A stretch of 64,000 nucleotides of DNA from Micromonospora echinospora (GCF_014203425.1 NZ_JACHJC010000001.1:4614001-4678000), one strand, 5' to 3'. Counted from the stretch's first letter, positions 8,745-17,310 are shown. Numbers and translations: made by a program. The notes: generated from the letters alone by a model not told the origin.

Positions 8745-9361
8745 GGCGCATCCGTCAGATAGGTGAGGTAGTCGACCTCGTAGATGTGGGCGCTCCAGGA
8801 GTGGTAGCAGATCCTGCTGCCCCTCATGCCGAGCGCGAGGGCGGCGTCCGCCGCCAGTTGGGCGAAGGTCAGCAGTTCGGGCACCAGGCCGACCCACACG
8901 TCGACGCTGCGCGCGGTCAGGAACAGCACCAGGTGGTCGTCCACGATTCGCAGGGCGCCGCCCACAGGCGAGACAGGAAAGCGGCCTCCCAGGTCCTCGT
9001 CCGGTCGCCACATCGAGAAGACCGCAGCCCTGTTGTGTTCGTCGTGTTGCAGGAGGGCCGTCGCCTGCGCAAACTGGTCCACCGGTGAGCCGTCCGGCCC
9101 GATCCATCCTCGTAGCCGCTGGTAGAGGAGAGACGATTCCCGCTGGTCACCGAAGATCCGGTCCCGGTAGTCCTTGATGAGTTCGGGATAGAGGTAGCCC
9201 TGTGGCGGGGTCAGGTCCGCCGGGTTACGGACCCACACGGTCAGGCCGGGGATGTCGAAGCAGACTCCGTGGCGCGTCGTGACCCGTGCTGGCTCCCGGC
9301 GCGAGAAGACCGACAACACGTCGGTCCAGCCCGACGCGACCGTGGCCGCCTCAATCTCCAT
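8741..9361 (-). CDS. thymidylate-synthase-like protein lacking the catalytic Cys
   Basis: A 206-residue protein with the thymidylate synthase fold pattern in order: LLYQRLRGW (79-86), DQ (95-96), NRAAVFSMWRP (110-120, as in SRR..v..WnP), RSVDVWVG (151-158, the phosphate-binding RSxDxxxG), the helix PELLTFAQLA, and AHIYEVDY near the end (as in the HIYxNH block). The segment where the catalytic Cys sits in true enzymes (PPCH) reads FPVSPVGG at 128-135 with no cysteine, and the dUMP-specifying Asn of the PFN motif is also absent. It is therefore a divergent relative, perhaps a nucleotide C5-modifying enzyme with another mechanism, or a binding protein. Start chosen at the ATG at 9361, overlapping the HisG-like gene by 11 bases. 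Confidence 0.72.
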   Translation of the reverse strand: MEIEAATVASGWTDVLSVFSRREPARVTTRHGVCFDIPGLTVWVRNPADLTPPQGYLYPELIKDYRDRIFGDQRESSLLYQRLRGWIGPDGSPVDQFAQATALLQHDEHNRAAVFSMWRPDEDLGGRFPVSPVGGALRIVDDHLVLFLTARSVDVWVGLVPELLTFAQLAADAALALGMRGSRICYHSWSAHIYEVDYLTYLTDAP

Positions 9362-10010
9362 GCGCAGGTCCCCCGACGACGTCTGCTCGTTGGTCGCCGC
9401 CTCGGGCGAAACTCGGCATGGGGAGCACCGGCAACCCGGCCGTAACGCCCCGATCAACGAAGGATGCCTTGGTGACAAGGCACATGTCGGTGGCGAGCAG
9501 GGGCACGTCCATGTCCAGCCCGTTCGCGGCGAGTGTCTGGCCGGAGGTCACCAGCAGCACCCCGGCGCCGTGATCGTCGACACGGATGATGCCCTCGGTC
9601 GAGCCGCGCATCCGTACGATCCGGGCGGAGTTCTGCCGCGTGTGTGCCCTCAGCCACGCCGCGGTGATCGCCGGGTACTCGGTGTAGATGGTTTCGACCT
9701 TCCTACCCGCGACTGTGCAGTAGGTGACAAAGGAAGTGCGAGTGGCGGGCAGGGCATACAGAGCGAGCGGCTCGTCATGAGCGAGGGACCACTCCACGCA
9801 GACGTCGTATCCGGTGACACCCGCGTCGACGGATCCCGATGCCACCAACTCGGGAACGTCGAAGCCTCGGCACTGGACGAGAACATCCGCGCCGGCTCGG
9901 TGCCACAGTGACCGTGATCCCGTTCCGTTCAGACCACTGAGAAGCCGGCCGACAACTTCGGCGGCAGGGCCGAACAGGCGGCTGGACGGACCGGGAGCGG
10001 CGATTATCAC
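9351..10010 (-). CDS. HisG-like phosphoribosyltransferase
   Basis: A 219-residue protein matching the catalytic part of short-form ATP phosphoribosyltransferase (HisG), which joins ATP and PRPP in histidine synthesis. Seen in order: RGFDVPELVASGSVDAGVTG at 48-67 (HisG RG.DIP..V..G..D.GItG), TEYPAIT at 110-116 (HisG ATEYP), RGSTEG at 135-140, and the PRPP-loop region TSGQTLAANGL at 155-165. The acidic residues normally just before that loop (AD.IVD) read GAGVLL here, so activity or substrate may differ. It is not with other his genes; its neighbours are a deoxyribosyltransferase-like protein upstream and a thymidylate-synthase-like protein downstream. GTG start at 10010 overlaps the upstream stop as GTGA. 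Confidence 0.75.
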   Translation of the reverse strand: MIIAAPGPSSRLFGPAAEVVGRLLSGLNGTGSRSLWHRAGADVLVQCRGFDVPELVASGSVDAGVTGYDVCVEWSLAHDEPLALYALPATRTSFVTYCTVAGRKVETIYTEYPAITAAWLRAHTRQNSARIVRMRGSTEGIIRVDDHGAGVLLVTSGQTLAANGLDMDVPLLATDMCLVTKASFVDRGVTAGLPVLPMPSFARGGDQRADVVGGPAHGD

Positions 10011-10423
10011 GGCGACCTCCGCGCCGCGACGTCGGCATGACCGATCGACCGCACGCCGTCGGTAATGGCGTCCACCGGCACGACGGCATCGACCAGCGCC
10101 CGTAACGCGAGTTCGGCCGGCTGCTCGGAGAACAGGATTGTCTTTCCCTGCCCGGCGGCATAGCCGACCTCGATGCAGACGCTTGCTCCCGCGTAGCCGT
10201 CGTTGGCGATCACGAATACGGCATCCGATCTGTCGATCTTCGCCAGGAACTCATGAGTGAGCCGGGCCTTGTCCGGCTCGTCAACGGTCACGAACTGCTC
10301 GTTGTAGTCGTAACGGGGGGTGTAGACGGTCATACCGAGGGCGCGCAGGGCCGCTTCCGCCTCCCGCGCTGTGTCATAGAACTTGGAGCTGCTGCATATC
10401 GTGACGGACGTGAGGACTGACAT
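10007..10423 (-). CDS. nucleoside 2-deoxyribosyltransferase-like protein
   Basis: A 138-residue protein of the nucleoside 2-deoxyribosyltransferase fold. It starts with an IC..SKFYD.A strand-helix, has DRSDAVFVIANDGYAGAS at about 64-81 and then IEVGYAAGQGKTILF, matching the family motif in which the Glu (E85) is the catalytic nucleophile. Relatives exchange bases between deoxyribosides or hydrolyse nucleotide N-glycosidic bonds (for example the CMP hydrolases of blasticidin and mildiomycin synthesis). ATG at 10423 has a strong GGAGG 5 bases upstream. The next gene overlaps by 4 bases, the radical SAM gene ends 31 bases upstream. A role in freeing a base or ribose 5-phosphate for the HisG-like enzyme is inference. 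Confidence 0.72.
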   Translation of the reverse strand: MSVLTSVTICSSSKFYDTAREAEAALRALGMTVYTPRYDYNEQFVTVDEPDKARLTHEFLAKIDRSDAVFVIANDGYAGASVCIEVGYAAGQGKTILFSEQPAELALRALVDAVVPVDAITDGVRSIGHADVAARRSP

Positions 10424-10454
10424 CGCTCCTCCAGAGGCAGGCGGAAATTCGTGC

Positions 10455-11450
10455 TCAGCTGAGCGGTACCAGATGACGCGGTCGGGCGAGGTATCCGACA
10501 CCCACGTGTCTCCGGAGGATTCCTTCCCACGTGACTGAGGGAGCTTCACTCTCCGTCGGCCGCGGCAACCGCCGCCTGTCGGCCAACGCCGGATAGTCCA
10601 GGTGGAAGGGCCGGACCGCAAGGCGCCGTACAAGCCCGGGGCTGATCCGGGTCAGTTCCCAGAAGAGGGACTCAAGTTGTGCGGCGGACCAGTCGGTGGC
10701 CCCGATCGCCGGGAACACGTCGAAGCCGATGTCGAGTGCCAGGGCCAGGCCGTCACGGATGGCCGGCCACTCGCGACTGTCGGGCGGGTGGTGCAGCGTC
10801 GTGTGGAGCTTGATCCTGCGCATCGATGCGCGTTCGGCCGGGCCGGGGTCGGCGCGGCCTTGCCGCCACGCGTAGGTCAGGGCGGACAGGTTCGACTCCA
10901 CTTTGAGGACCACGGCATCCAGTAGGTCACGCTCGGCCAGAACACGATGAATGTCGATGACGAGACCAGGTGCGAGCAGTGGCTCTCCGCCGCTCACGCG
11001 AAGCAGGCTGAGCCGTTGGCCGGCCCGAAGCGTTGCCGCTCTCAGCGCGATGAACTCCGCCACGACGGCGTCGGCGGTCGCGGTGAACCGGTCACCTCCG
11101 GCCAGGTGGGCGTAGTCGACGTAACAGTAGGAGCATCGGAAGTTGCAGGCGGCGACGTGCGTGATGGCCGCCAGGTTGTGCTCGGTCCAGTGGCCGCCGA
11201 GTTCCGCGGCGACCGTCACGGGGCTGTCGGACAGATTCGCCAGGTGCCGAAGTTCGGCAAACTCCGGCAGTGACGTGGGCAGCCGCATCCGCTGCCGCCT
11301 GATCGGTGTGAAGAGCCGGAACTGCCGTGTCCGCACATCACCCAGGCTCGTCTTGCGAAGGTCGGTGAAGGCATAGTGGCCGTCACCGGCGTTGACGATC
11401 TGATGCGATTTGAGCAAGAGCGGTCGTTCGCCCGGCGCGTTTGGCTGCAC
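10455..11450 (-). CDS. radical SAM enzyme
   Basis: A 331-residue radical S-adenosylmethionine protein. The iron-sulfur cluster motif is C102-x3-C106-x2-C109 (ACNFRCSYCYVD), followed by SGGEPLL at 153-159, the conserved SAM-binding GGE. About 100 residues precede the cluster motif, longer than in minimal enzymes; there is no SPASM-type Cys cluster at the C-terminus. The GTG at 11450 was chosen because GGGGAGG lies 4 bases upstream; the frame is open to a TTG at 11480. Substrate unknown. Position upstream of deoxyribosyltransferase-, HisG- and thymidylate-synthase-like genes suggests a nucleotide or base-derived substrate. It is not viperin-like in its cluster motif. Confidence 0.85.
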   Translation of the reverse strand: MQPNAPGERPLLLKSHQIVNAGDGHYAFTDLRKTSLGDVRTRQFRLFTPIRRQRMRLPTSLPEFAELRHLANLSDSPVTVAAELGGHWTEHNLAAITHVAACNFRCSYCYVDYAHLAGGDRFTATADAVVAEFIALRAATLRAGQRLSLLRVSGGEPLLAPGLVIDIHRVLAERDLLDAVVLKVESNLSALTYAWRQGRADPGPAERASMRRIKLHTTLHHPPDSREWPAIRDGLALALDIGFDVFPAIGATDWSAAQLESLFWELTRISPGLVRRLAVRPFHLDYPALADRRRLPRPTESEAPSVTWEGILRRHVGVGYLARPRHLVPLS

Positions 11451-11546
11451 CCTGCCTCCCCGTACCACTGGCCAGCGCAAAAACAGCTACTCATCGATGC
11501 TCACCGAATCGTCGCGCCCGATGCCGGTCCGGGTCAAGGCGCGCGG

Positions 11547-11945
11547 CTAGATCTCGATCACCGCATTCGGGTCCGCCCAGACGGAGCGCAGTTCCACGAT
11601 GTCGTTGAGCGGCGAGTGCTTGGCGACCTCCACGATTCCGGTCACGCAGGCGCGGATGGTTTCCGGGTCGCGGTCCTCGATGGCCTTGTCGAGCCGGGTG
11701 AAGAAGCCCTGATGCAGTTCCCGGCGCTCGGCGAAAACGCGATCCAGATAATCCCGCAGGCCCTGACTCGCCGCGCTGATCCTGGCGATCTCCTTGTCGC
11801 GTTCCGCTTCGATGCGGGTGCGTTCGGTCATGTTCGCGTCGACGCGCTTCGCCACATCGACGATCGCCATGAGGAACTGCGCGGCGTCCGGGGCAGTGGC
11901 CATCCAGCCGAGCTTTCCGTCGGCGCTTCCGCGGGCATCAGGCAT
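11547..11945 (-). CDS. small helical protein of unknown function
   Basis: A 132-residue protein, highly charged and helical (ERTRIEAERDKEIARIS, DYLDRVFAERRELHQGFF), probably coiled coil over residues 35-95, ending with SPLNDIVEL. No known family recognised. ATG at 11945 overlaps the end of the 332-residue membrane-like gene by 8 bases, so the two form a coupled pair. An internal ATG at codon 15 is an alternative start. It is followed after 96 bases by the radical SAM gene on the same strand, so it may or may not belong to that operon. Confidence 0.6.
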   Translation of the reverse strand: MPDARGSADGKLGWMATAPDAAQFLMAIVDVAKRVDANMTERTRIEAERDKEIARISAASQGLRDYLDRVFAERRELHQGFFTRLDKAIEDRDPETIRACVTGIVEVAKHSPLNDIVELRSVWADPNAVIEI

Positions 11946-12936
11946 GTGCGCGCTCCGGGTCGTAGTCGCGGTATTTGATCACGAGGAATTCACCACTGGG
12001 GTCGAGCGTCAGATCCTCGTTCACGACGGGCGCCGCGCTGACCTCGGCGACGCCCTTGACGACGAGCAGCGCCGTCTGGAGGAGGTGCGCGTGGTCGTCA
12101 CGGGCGAGATCGAAGCCGCCGGGCTCGCGCTCGGCCTGCTCCAGGCTGTCGATCGTCTCGCCTGCGCGCCGCACGAGATCGGCCAGCACGTCCTGCATCT
12201 CGTCGACCCGCTCGTCGATGCCGCGAAGGAGTTCGTCCTGGTGGTGGAATTTGGCGATCGCCGTCTTGACGTCCGCGTCGTACTTGGCAATCGCCGTGTC
12301 GGCGTCGGACTTCGATTTGATCATCAGCCCGATGGTGAGCGCGACCGCCGGCACCGCGGTGATGATGTTGAGCCGGAGCGCACCCGCCGCGATCCCCCCG
12401 CCCCCGGCGACCTTGGCGCCGCCCCCGATCGCCGCGAGGGTGGCGTTCTTCGCCGCCGCACCGCTCAACGCGTTGATCGCCGTTCCGGTAGAAGCCGTGG
12501 CCACCTTCGCCACCGTGGCGTAGGCGGCGGCACCGAGGCCGTTGCCCGCGGCGGCGGACACGATGCCGGCCATCGCGGCCGCGACCTCACCGGGGCCGGA
12601 GACCTCGGGGGACGCCTCGATCTCGCGATTCTCGGGCGCCTCACCGTCCTCGACGATCTGGCGTCCACGCATCCGCAACTGGCGCTCGTTGCGCTCGGCG
12701 AACGCCTTCATGCGGGGGATCACGGAGTCAAGAGCCGCCTGCTGGTACTCGCCCAACCCTCTCAGCTTTTCCGAGGTGGAATCGGCGGCCGCCCGGTGCT
12801 TCGCGTACTCCTCGTCGTGCTCGCTGGTTATTTCTTCCAGCTTGCCCTTCGCCTGATTTTCAATGATCTTGTTTCCGATAAAGCTGACCGCCGTCGTTCC
12901 CGCGGCGACGGCGACCAGGACTATAGGGAACGGCAC
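11938..12936 (-). CDS. putative membrane protein with coiled-coil and Gly/Ala-rich segments
   Basis: A 332-residue protein of unknown family. The GTG at 12936 follows AGGTGG and places a hydrophobic helix (IVLVAVAAGTTAVSFIG) at residues 4-20, a likely membrane anchor. A charged helical stretch follows (about 25-100), then a long Gly/Ala-rich hydrophobic stretch (about 120-225) that could insert in a membrane, ending IITAVPAVALTIGLMI, then another charged helical region with DELLRGIDERVDEMQDVL. The architecture (anchor, coiled coil, hydrophobic hairpin, coiled coil) resembles membrane-acting effectors such as pore or dynamin-associated proteins, but no homology is claimed. Coupled to the 132-residue gene downstream; 91 bases from the PD-(D/E)XK gene upstream. 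Confidence 0.6.
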   Translation of the reverse strand: MPFPIVLVAVAAGTTAVSFIGNKIIENQAKGKLEEITSEHDEEYAKHRAAADSTSEKLRGLGEYQQAALDSVIPRMKAFAERNERQLRMRGRQIVEDGEAPENREIEASPEVSGPGEVAAAMAGIVSAAAGNGLGAAAYATVAKVATASTGTAINALSGAAAKNATLAAIGGGAKVAGGGGIAAGALRLNIITAVPAVALTIGLMIKSKSDADTAIAKYDADVKTAIAKFHHQDELLRGIDERVDEMQDVLADLVRRAGETIDSLEQAEREPGGFDLARDDHAHLLQTALLVVKGVAEVSAAPVVNEDLTLDPSGEFLVIKYRDYDPERAHA

Positions 12937-13027
12937 GGGTCCACCTCGAAAATTGATAGTTGCTTCCGCGAGCGACACCCTAGCAAGCACTTTCCCCTGA
13001 GCGCACCGGCCAACAGTCCCGGCATAT

Positions 13028-14224
13028 TCATCCGACCGCCGCCGTCATGAGCTTCGCGCGCCACGTCGGCTCCTCCTCGCCGGTCAGCAACAGCACTCCG
13101 CTACCGGCGCAGATGGCCGGCCAGACCGGATCGGTGCACCGCGAGACCAGCAGGACAGCGGTGGCGGCAACGCCCCGGGCGGCCAGCCGGTGGCGGTACT
13201 CCAGCACCTGCCCGAGACCGAGCCGGAGCTGCTCGACCTCGTTGCCGTCGATCACGCTCTTCACCTCGGCGATGAACTGGCGTCCGTCGACGTCGCGCCA
13301 CGCCAGGTCGACGTGCACCCCGGCCAGGCCGGATCCGGCTACCAGGCGCGAGCGGGACAGGTGGGCGATCAGCGTCCGGCAAAGGCGGTCGTGCTCGTCC
13401 ACCCCGGCCCGGTAGGCGTCGGCGTCGAACGACCGCTGCGCCGGCAGGTCGCCGGTCGTCACACCGGTGTACGGCCGGTCGAAGCCGTTCCCGCCACCGG
13501 GCAGCGCGTCCGGGTCCTCGCCGTCCAGCAACTGCGACGCCTGCCACGCTCGTGCGACGACCTCCGGACGGTATCGGCTCTCGAACGAGTACGGTCCGGC
13601 GGCCACCCAACACGACAGCAGCCGCACACCGGCGATAACCGGCGGCTGCCGCAGCAGCCAGCGCGCCGTGGCGAGGTCGGGGCAGGTGAGGAGCACCTTG
13701 TCCTCCGCGAGGGTCCTGGTGCTGTCGTCCGCCACGTCGATACCGCGGCGCTGCCACTCCTCCAGATCGACGGCACCGGCGTCCATTGCCGACAGGATCG
13801 GCGCGGCGTGGGACCGGAGCCAGATCTCCTCACCCGTCTCGTACAGGCCGAGGATCTCCAGCATCCCGACCGTCAGCCGCAATGTGGCGGGTGCGGCATC
13901 GTCCAGGTGGGACAGAATCCAGTACCTGCCGGCGGTGCCCGTGGCGTCCGGAACCACAGTGCGGGCCACCCAGCCGGCGAGCGCCCACGCTTGACGGCCT
14001 GTCTCGTCGAGGCCGGACGCCCAGTCACCGTCGACGGCGTCGGGCGCCGGGTCGAGCGGCGACGGAGCAGGAGCCTCAAAGACCCAGGCGGCCAGATCGG
14101 CGGGAGCCATGAGCTGCCAGAGCCGGGAGCCACGCGCGGCGAGCATCTCGGTCACGTCCGCCACGTCGTCCGCGTTCCACCATCTTCCACCGGCATTGGC
14201 CTCGGCCTCGGTCAGGTCGGCCAC
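13028..14224 (-). CDS. PD-(D/E)XK-type protein, paralogue B of the pglX-linked module
   Basis: A 398-residue protein. The C-terminal third has a PD-(D/E)XK nuclease pattern: VDLAW near 306, then FIAEVKS near 318 (E-x-K), then a helix with EQLRLGLGQVLEYRHRL. The middle has DKVLLTCPDLATARWLL. The same blocks in the same order occur in the 392-residue protein at 17311-18489, so the two are paralogues. The family is not named here; a DNA nuclease is the likely role. GTG at 14224 was chosen because upstream codons in this frame overlap the 987-residue gene, whose stop is 32 bases before. It is the last gene of the run pglX, paralogue A, zinc protein, paralogue B. Confidence 0.68.
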   Translation of the reverse strand: MADLTEAEANAGGRWWNADDVADVTEMLAARGSRLWQLMAPADLAAWVFEAPAPSPLDPAPDAVDGDWASGLDETGRQAWALAGWVARTVVPDATGTAGRYWILSHLDDAAPATLRLTVGMLEILGLYETGEEIWLRSHAAPILSAMDAGAVDLEEWQRRGIDVADDSTRTLAEDKVLLTCPDLATARWLLRQPPVIAGVRLLSCWVAAGPYSFESRYRPEVVARAWQASQLLDGEDPDALPGGGNGFDRPYTGVTTGDLPAQRSFDADAYRAGVDEHDRLCRTLIAHLSRSRLVAGSGLAGVHVDLAWRDVDGRQFIAEVKSVIDGNEVEQLRLGLGQVLEYRHRLAARGVAATAVLLVSRCTDPVWPAICAGSGVLLLTGEEEPTWRAKLMTAAVG

Positions 14225-14256
14225 GCGGCCTCCAGTTCTCGTCGTAGGAAGACGTC

Positions 14257-17220
14257 TCAACGCTTCTTCTCGTGAGGCCCCACGTAGGTGTGCGTGTCGG
14301 GCAGCTCGCGCTCCACGATCTGGAAGGAGCGCGCCGCTTCCTTGAATGCCTCGATCCGCTCTTCGGAAGCCTTCGCCCCAGGCGGGAGCCGTCGCAGGTG
14401 ACCGGGCACTTTGAAGCCTCTCCGGTGCGGATGCCACTCCGTGGGCGTGGCCCGGCGCGTCTCCACGGCTTCCACTCGTGGGACGTACCGCAGCAGCGAA
14501 ACGCGGTGTCGGTCCGGCTGAGGCGGGTACCAGGGCCGCCCACTGCCGTCCAGGCTGCCCTGCACGCGCTGAATACGACCGGAACGCAGCAGTTGGTCGA
14601 CGGCGCTGCCGATGCGGCTCGCACGGTGGCGCGGAAGCCCGAGAGCGAGACAGTTCCGCACGAGTGCCTCCTCGACCAGCGTGGCGGTGCCGTCGACGCT
14701 CAGGTAGCCGAGCTTACGCAGGGCACGGAGGACCCAGCTCGCGTCGGACAGGTCCGGAACCTCCCGATCCTGGTCGAAGCCAGGGGCACTTTCCCGGGTC
14801 ACCACCTGGGCGTCGTATCGATGCAGGAACTCGACGCCGTCTACCTGCTCCGGCTGCGGCAGCAGGGCCGTGCGCGCCTTGATCATCGAACCGCCCGGCC
14901 GCCGGCGGAAGGTAACGATGACACCCGGTGCGAGGCCGCGGGGCCAGCGAATGTCGCCGAGTTCCCACTGTCCGCCACGGCGGCGCACGGTCACCTCTTG
15001 GACCTGGCCGACCGACGGGCGCCGCGTCTCCTCGTGGTCTATCCGCAGGCGTAGTCGTCCCTCCTGCCATGACTCCCCCGTGCGTGGTTCGGGCAGCGCA
15101 CACCATCCGCCGGCGATGTGCATCCGATACAGAGCGGTACGCCACGCCAGCTCGTGCGGACGGGACGGCCCGTTCTCCTGCGCCGGCAGCCACCAGGCGT
15201 GGTCGCTCTCCTCGTCCGGGCTGGTGGGCTTGTAGCCGACGCCCCTGCCGACTTTGCGAGCGATCATGTCGAGGTCGACGCGCACACGGCCCTTTACGCC
15301 CCGGCCCCCGTCTGCGGAGAGCGCGAGCGCGGCAAGGTGGCCGGCGGTCTCGGCACCACGGTGTGGACGCGGGCACAAATCGGCGTGGACAGAGATGTGC
15401 TGACGGAACGACGCCACGTCGACGAGAAGTTCGACTGTGTCGTCCGACAGCGAGAATCCCGGATCCGGCGGAACGGTGCCGGTCCGTAGGACGAGCTGCA
15501 CGTAGGCGACCGCTTCGGGGTCCCGGGCGACCAGGTGTACGCGCGGCTGGTTCTCGCCGATCTCGAGAGCGGCTCGGCAGACGGCCTGGACCGACGCGTC
15601 CTGCGGGTTCGCCGCAGCGCCGACGCCGGTGTGCATCTCGCCGGCCTCCGTCACCCAGGCGTAGCCGAACCGTGGTGTGTCAGGCACCGTGTGCGTCTCT
15701 ACCACCGCGAGCTCGGCCGGCGTCTCCGGTGCAAGCCGCTCCCGTGCTGCTGAGCAGACGAAGGCGGTCGGGTTGTCGGCGGCAGTGGACACCGGACCAG
15801 CCACCTGCTGTCTCAGTTCCGCGATGGCCTTGTCGGCCTTTGCCTCGAGCGTCACTTTCGGGGTGGGCACCGTCTCCGCCCGCTGCGGAGTTCGGTGCTG
15901 CCGTACCCGCTCGGCGACCTCTTGGACGCAGGTGGCGCACGGGTGCGGGTCGTTGACCTTCGCGCACCGGGCACGGTGGTCGGCGCATGCCGACGCGACC
16001 AGTGCGCCGAGTTTCGGGTCGGCGCGGGTGAGCCGGGCCGCGGCCTCGGTGAGACATGCGGCGCGCAGGCGTTGCATGGGAAGGGTCCGGTGGAATCGCA
16101 CGGCGCGCAGCCGCAGTTCCTTTAGCCTGAGCCCGGACATGGCCCGACGCGCGCCGGCCCGGGCGACCGCCTGGACGTCTGCCCGCAGACGGTCGGGTCG
16201 CACGCCTGCCCTGATGCCTCCGGACGTCTCGAACTCGGCCGCGCTCTGGTCGCGGGCCGCCCTGATGTGGGAGTACACCTGGCCGGAGTGGGTGTGCCAC
16301 CGTTCGACAACGGCGGGGTGGCCGAGGAAACCGTTCGGCCGGGTGCCGTAGGCGTCAGCGTGCAACACCCGCAGGAACGCGTGAGCGTCCATTCGCCGCA
16401 GTTCCCGCACCGGGGGCGGCAGGGCCCCTTCCGCGTACGCCGGGTCGATCCGGCTGTCCGCGAGCCAGGCCCAGTATCCGCTGGTCGGCACGTCGAGCGC
16501 ACCGAGCTGCAATCCGCGCCGTCGAAGAACGGCGGCCAGGGCCTGCCGGAACGCCTCGCCGCCGACGTGCTGCATCACCATCGCGGCAAGATAATCCGGT
16601 GCCTTCGATGCCGCGCGGACGGCGGCGAGCCGCGTCTCGTACCGCTTGTGCAGCCGCTGGAGGGCGACGCCGCGCTCTGCGGCGAGAATGCCCGCGACGC
16701 GGGCGAACCGATGGTGGGATCGGTGGTCGAATTCGACCTGCGCCACCAGGGCGTCGCCCTCGGCCAGCAGTTCCGCATAGCGCAGGGCGACGGCTGTCTC
16801 GTTCTCGTCAGCCAACGCGGTCAGTGCCTTGAGGTCGGCCTTCGCGAGCCGGCGCTCACCCTCCTCGGCCCGGATCCGCAGCAGCTTCGCCAGCTCGGCG
16901 ATGTTCTTGCGCAGGTGATCGGCACGGCTTCCCCGGGCACCACCCACCGAGGCGGGTACTTGCGTCGGCGCGTCGGAAGCAAGAGCATGCGCCGCGAGCG
17001 GGGCAGACGACGCCTGCTCCTTCGACAGAAGGCCGTAGCAGCCGTTGCAGAGCAGCGACGACCAATGCCCGGCAACGACGCAGACCAGCCGGGACGTCTT
17101 CTCCCGGTCGCAGCGCGTACAGCGGAACGCGACGCGGTCCTGGAGCCGGAACTGTTGCAGCCGCCCGCGAGCCGGAAGGGCCGTGCTGACCCTCCACCCG
17201 AACGGCAGACCCGCGTTCAT
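14257..17220 (-). CDS. large zinc-finger protein of unknown function
   Basis: A 987-residue protein not recognised as a known family. Residues 34-61 hold C-x2-C-x20-C-x2-C (CTRC ... CNGC), a probable zinc finger. A second Cys/His-rich patch lies near 410-432 (CADHRARC, CATC). Between them is an Arg/Ala-rich helical region. A middle segment near 515-600 with alternating strands and helices (FGYAWVTEAGEMHTGVG, then VHLVARDPEAVAYVQ) could be an RNase H-like fold; this is a weak impression. The C-terminus is basic. ATG at 17220 has a very strong GGGGGAGGAGCG just upstream. It is flanked by two paralogous PD-(D/E)XK proteins, so the three probably act together, for instance as target-binding subunit plus nucleases (inference). 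Confidence 0.6.
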   Translation of the reverse strand: MNAGLPFGWRVSTALPARGRLQQFRLQDRVAFRCTRCDREKTSRLVCVVAGHWSSLLCNGCYGLLSKEQASSAPLAAHALASDAPTQVPASVGGARGSRADHLRKNIAELAKLLRIRAEEGERRLAKADLKALTALADENETAVALRYAELLAEGDALVAQVEFDHRSHHRFARVAGILAAERGVALQRLHKRYETRLAAVRAASKAPDYLAAMVMQHVGGEAFRQALAAVLRRRGLQLGALDVPTSGYWAWLADSRIDPAYAEGALPPPVRELRRMDAHAFLRVLHADAYGTRPNGFLGHPAVVERWHTHSGQVYSHIRAARDQSAAEFETSGGIRAGVRPDRLRADVQAVARAGARRAMSGLRLKELRLRAVRFHRTLPMQRLRAACLTEAAARLTRADPKLGALVASACADHRARCAKVNDPHPCATCVQEVAERVRQHRTPQRAETVPTPKVTLEAKADKAIAELRQQVAGPVSTAADNPTAFVCSAARERLAPETPAELAVVETHTVPDTPRFGYAWVTEAGEMHTGVGAAANPQDASVQAVCRAALEIGENQPRVHLVARDPEAVAYVQLVLRTGTVPPDPGFSLSDDTVELLVDVASFRQHISVHADLCPRPHRGAETAGHLAALALSADGGRGVKGRVRVDLDMIARKVGRGVGYKPTSPDEESDHAWWLPAQENGPSRPHELAWRTALYRMHIAGGWCALPEPRTGESWQEGRLRLRIDHEETRRPSVGQVQEVTVRRRGGQWELGDIRWPRGLAPGVIVTFRRRPGGSMIKARTALLPQPEQVDGVEFLHRYDAQVVTRESAPGFDQDREVPDLSDASWVLRALRKLGYLSVDGTATLVEEALVRNCLALGLPRHRASRIGSAVDQLLRSGRIQRVQGSLDGSGRPWYPPQPDRHRVSLLRYVPRVEAVETRRATPTEWHPHRRGFKVPGHLRRLPPGAKASEERIEAFKEAARSFQIVERELPDTHTYVGPHEKKR

Positions 17221-17310
17221 CGCTCCTCCCCCGGGAGAGTGATCAGACACGTCGAGATCGCATGATCCAACCTCAGCGAGTGACACGAGTCGGCCCTTCC
17301 GGCGTGATTC

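Noticed and set aside
8745..9107. N-terminal extension of the 322-residue gene
   Set aside because: The frame upstream of 8744 overlaps the thymidylate-synthase-like gene and reads as Arg/Gly/Pro-rich shadow.
8741..10423. Nucleoside-antibiotic gene cluster of the mildiomycin or blasticidin type
   Set aside because: A deoxyribosyltransferase-like and a TS-like gene are shared with such clusters, but no aminotransferase, glycosyl or peptide-tailoring genes are present and the neighbours are defence genes. Kept only as an analogy.
10455..11450. Radical SAM protein as a prokaryotic viperin
   Set aside because: The cluster motif ACNFRCSYCYVD does not match the viperin CN..C.FCF form, and no nucleotide kinase gene typical of viperin loci is next to it.
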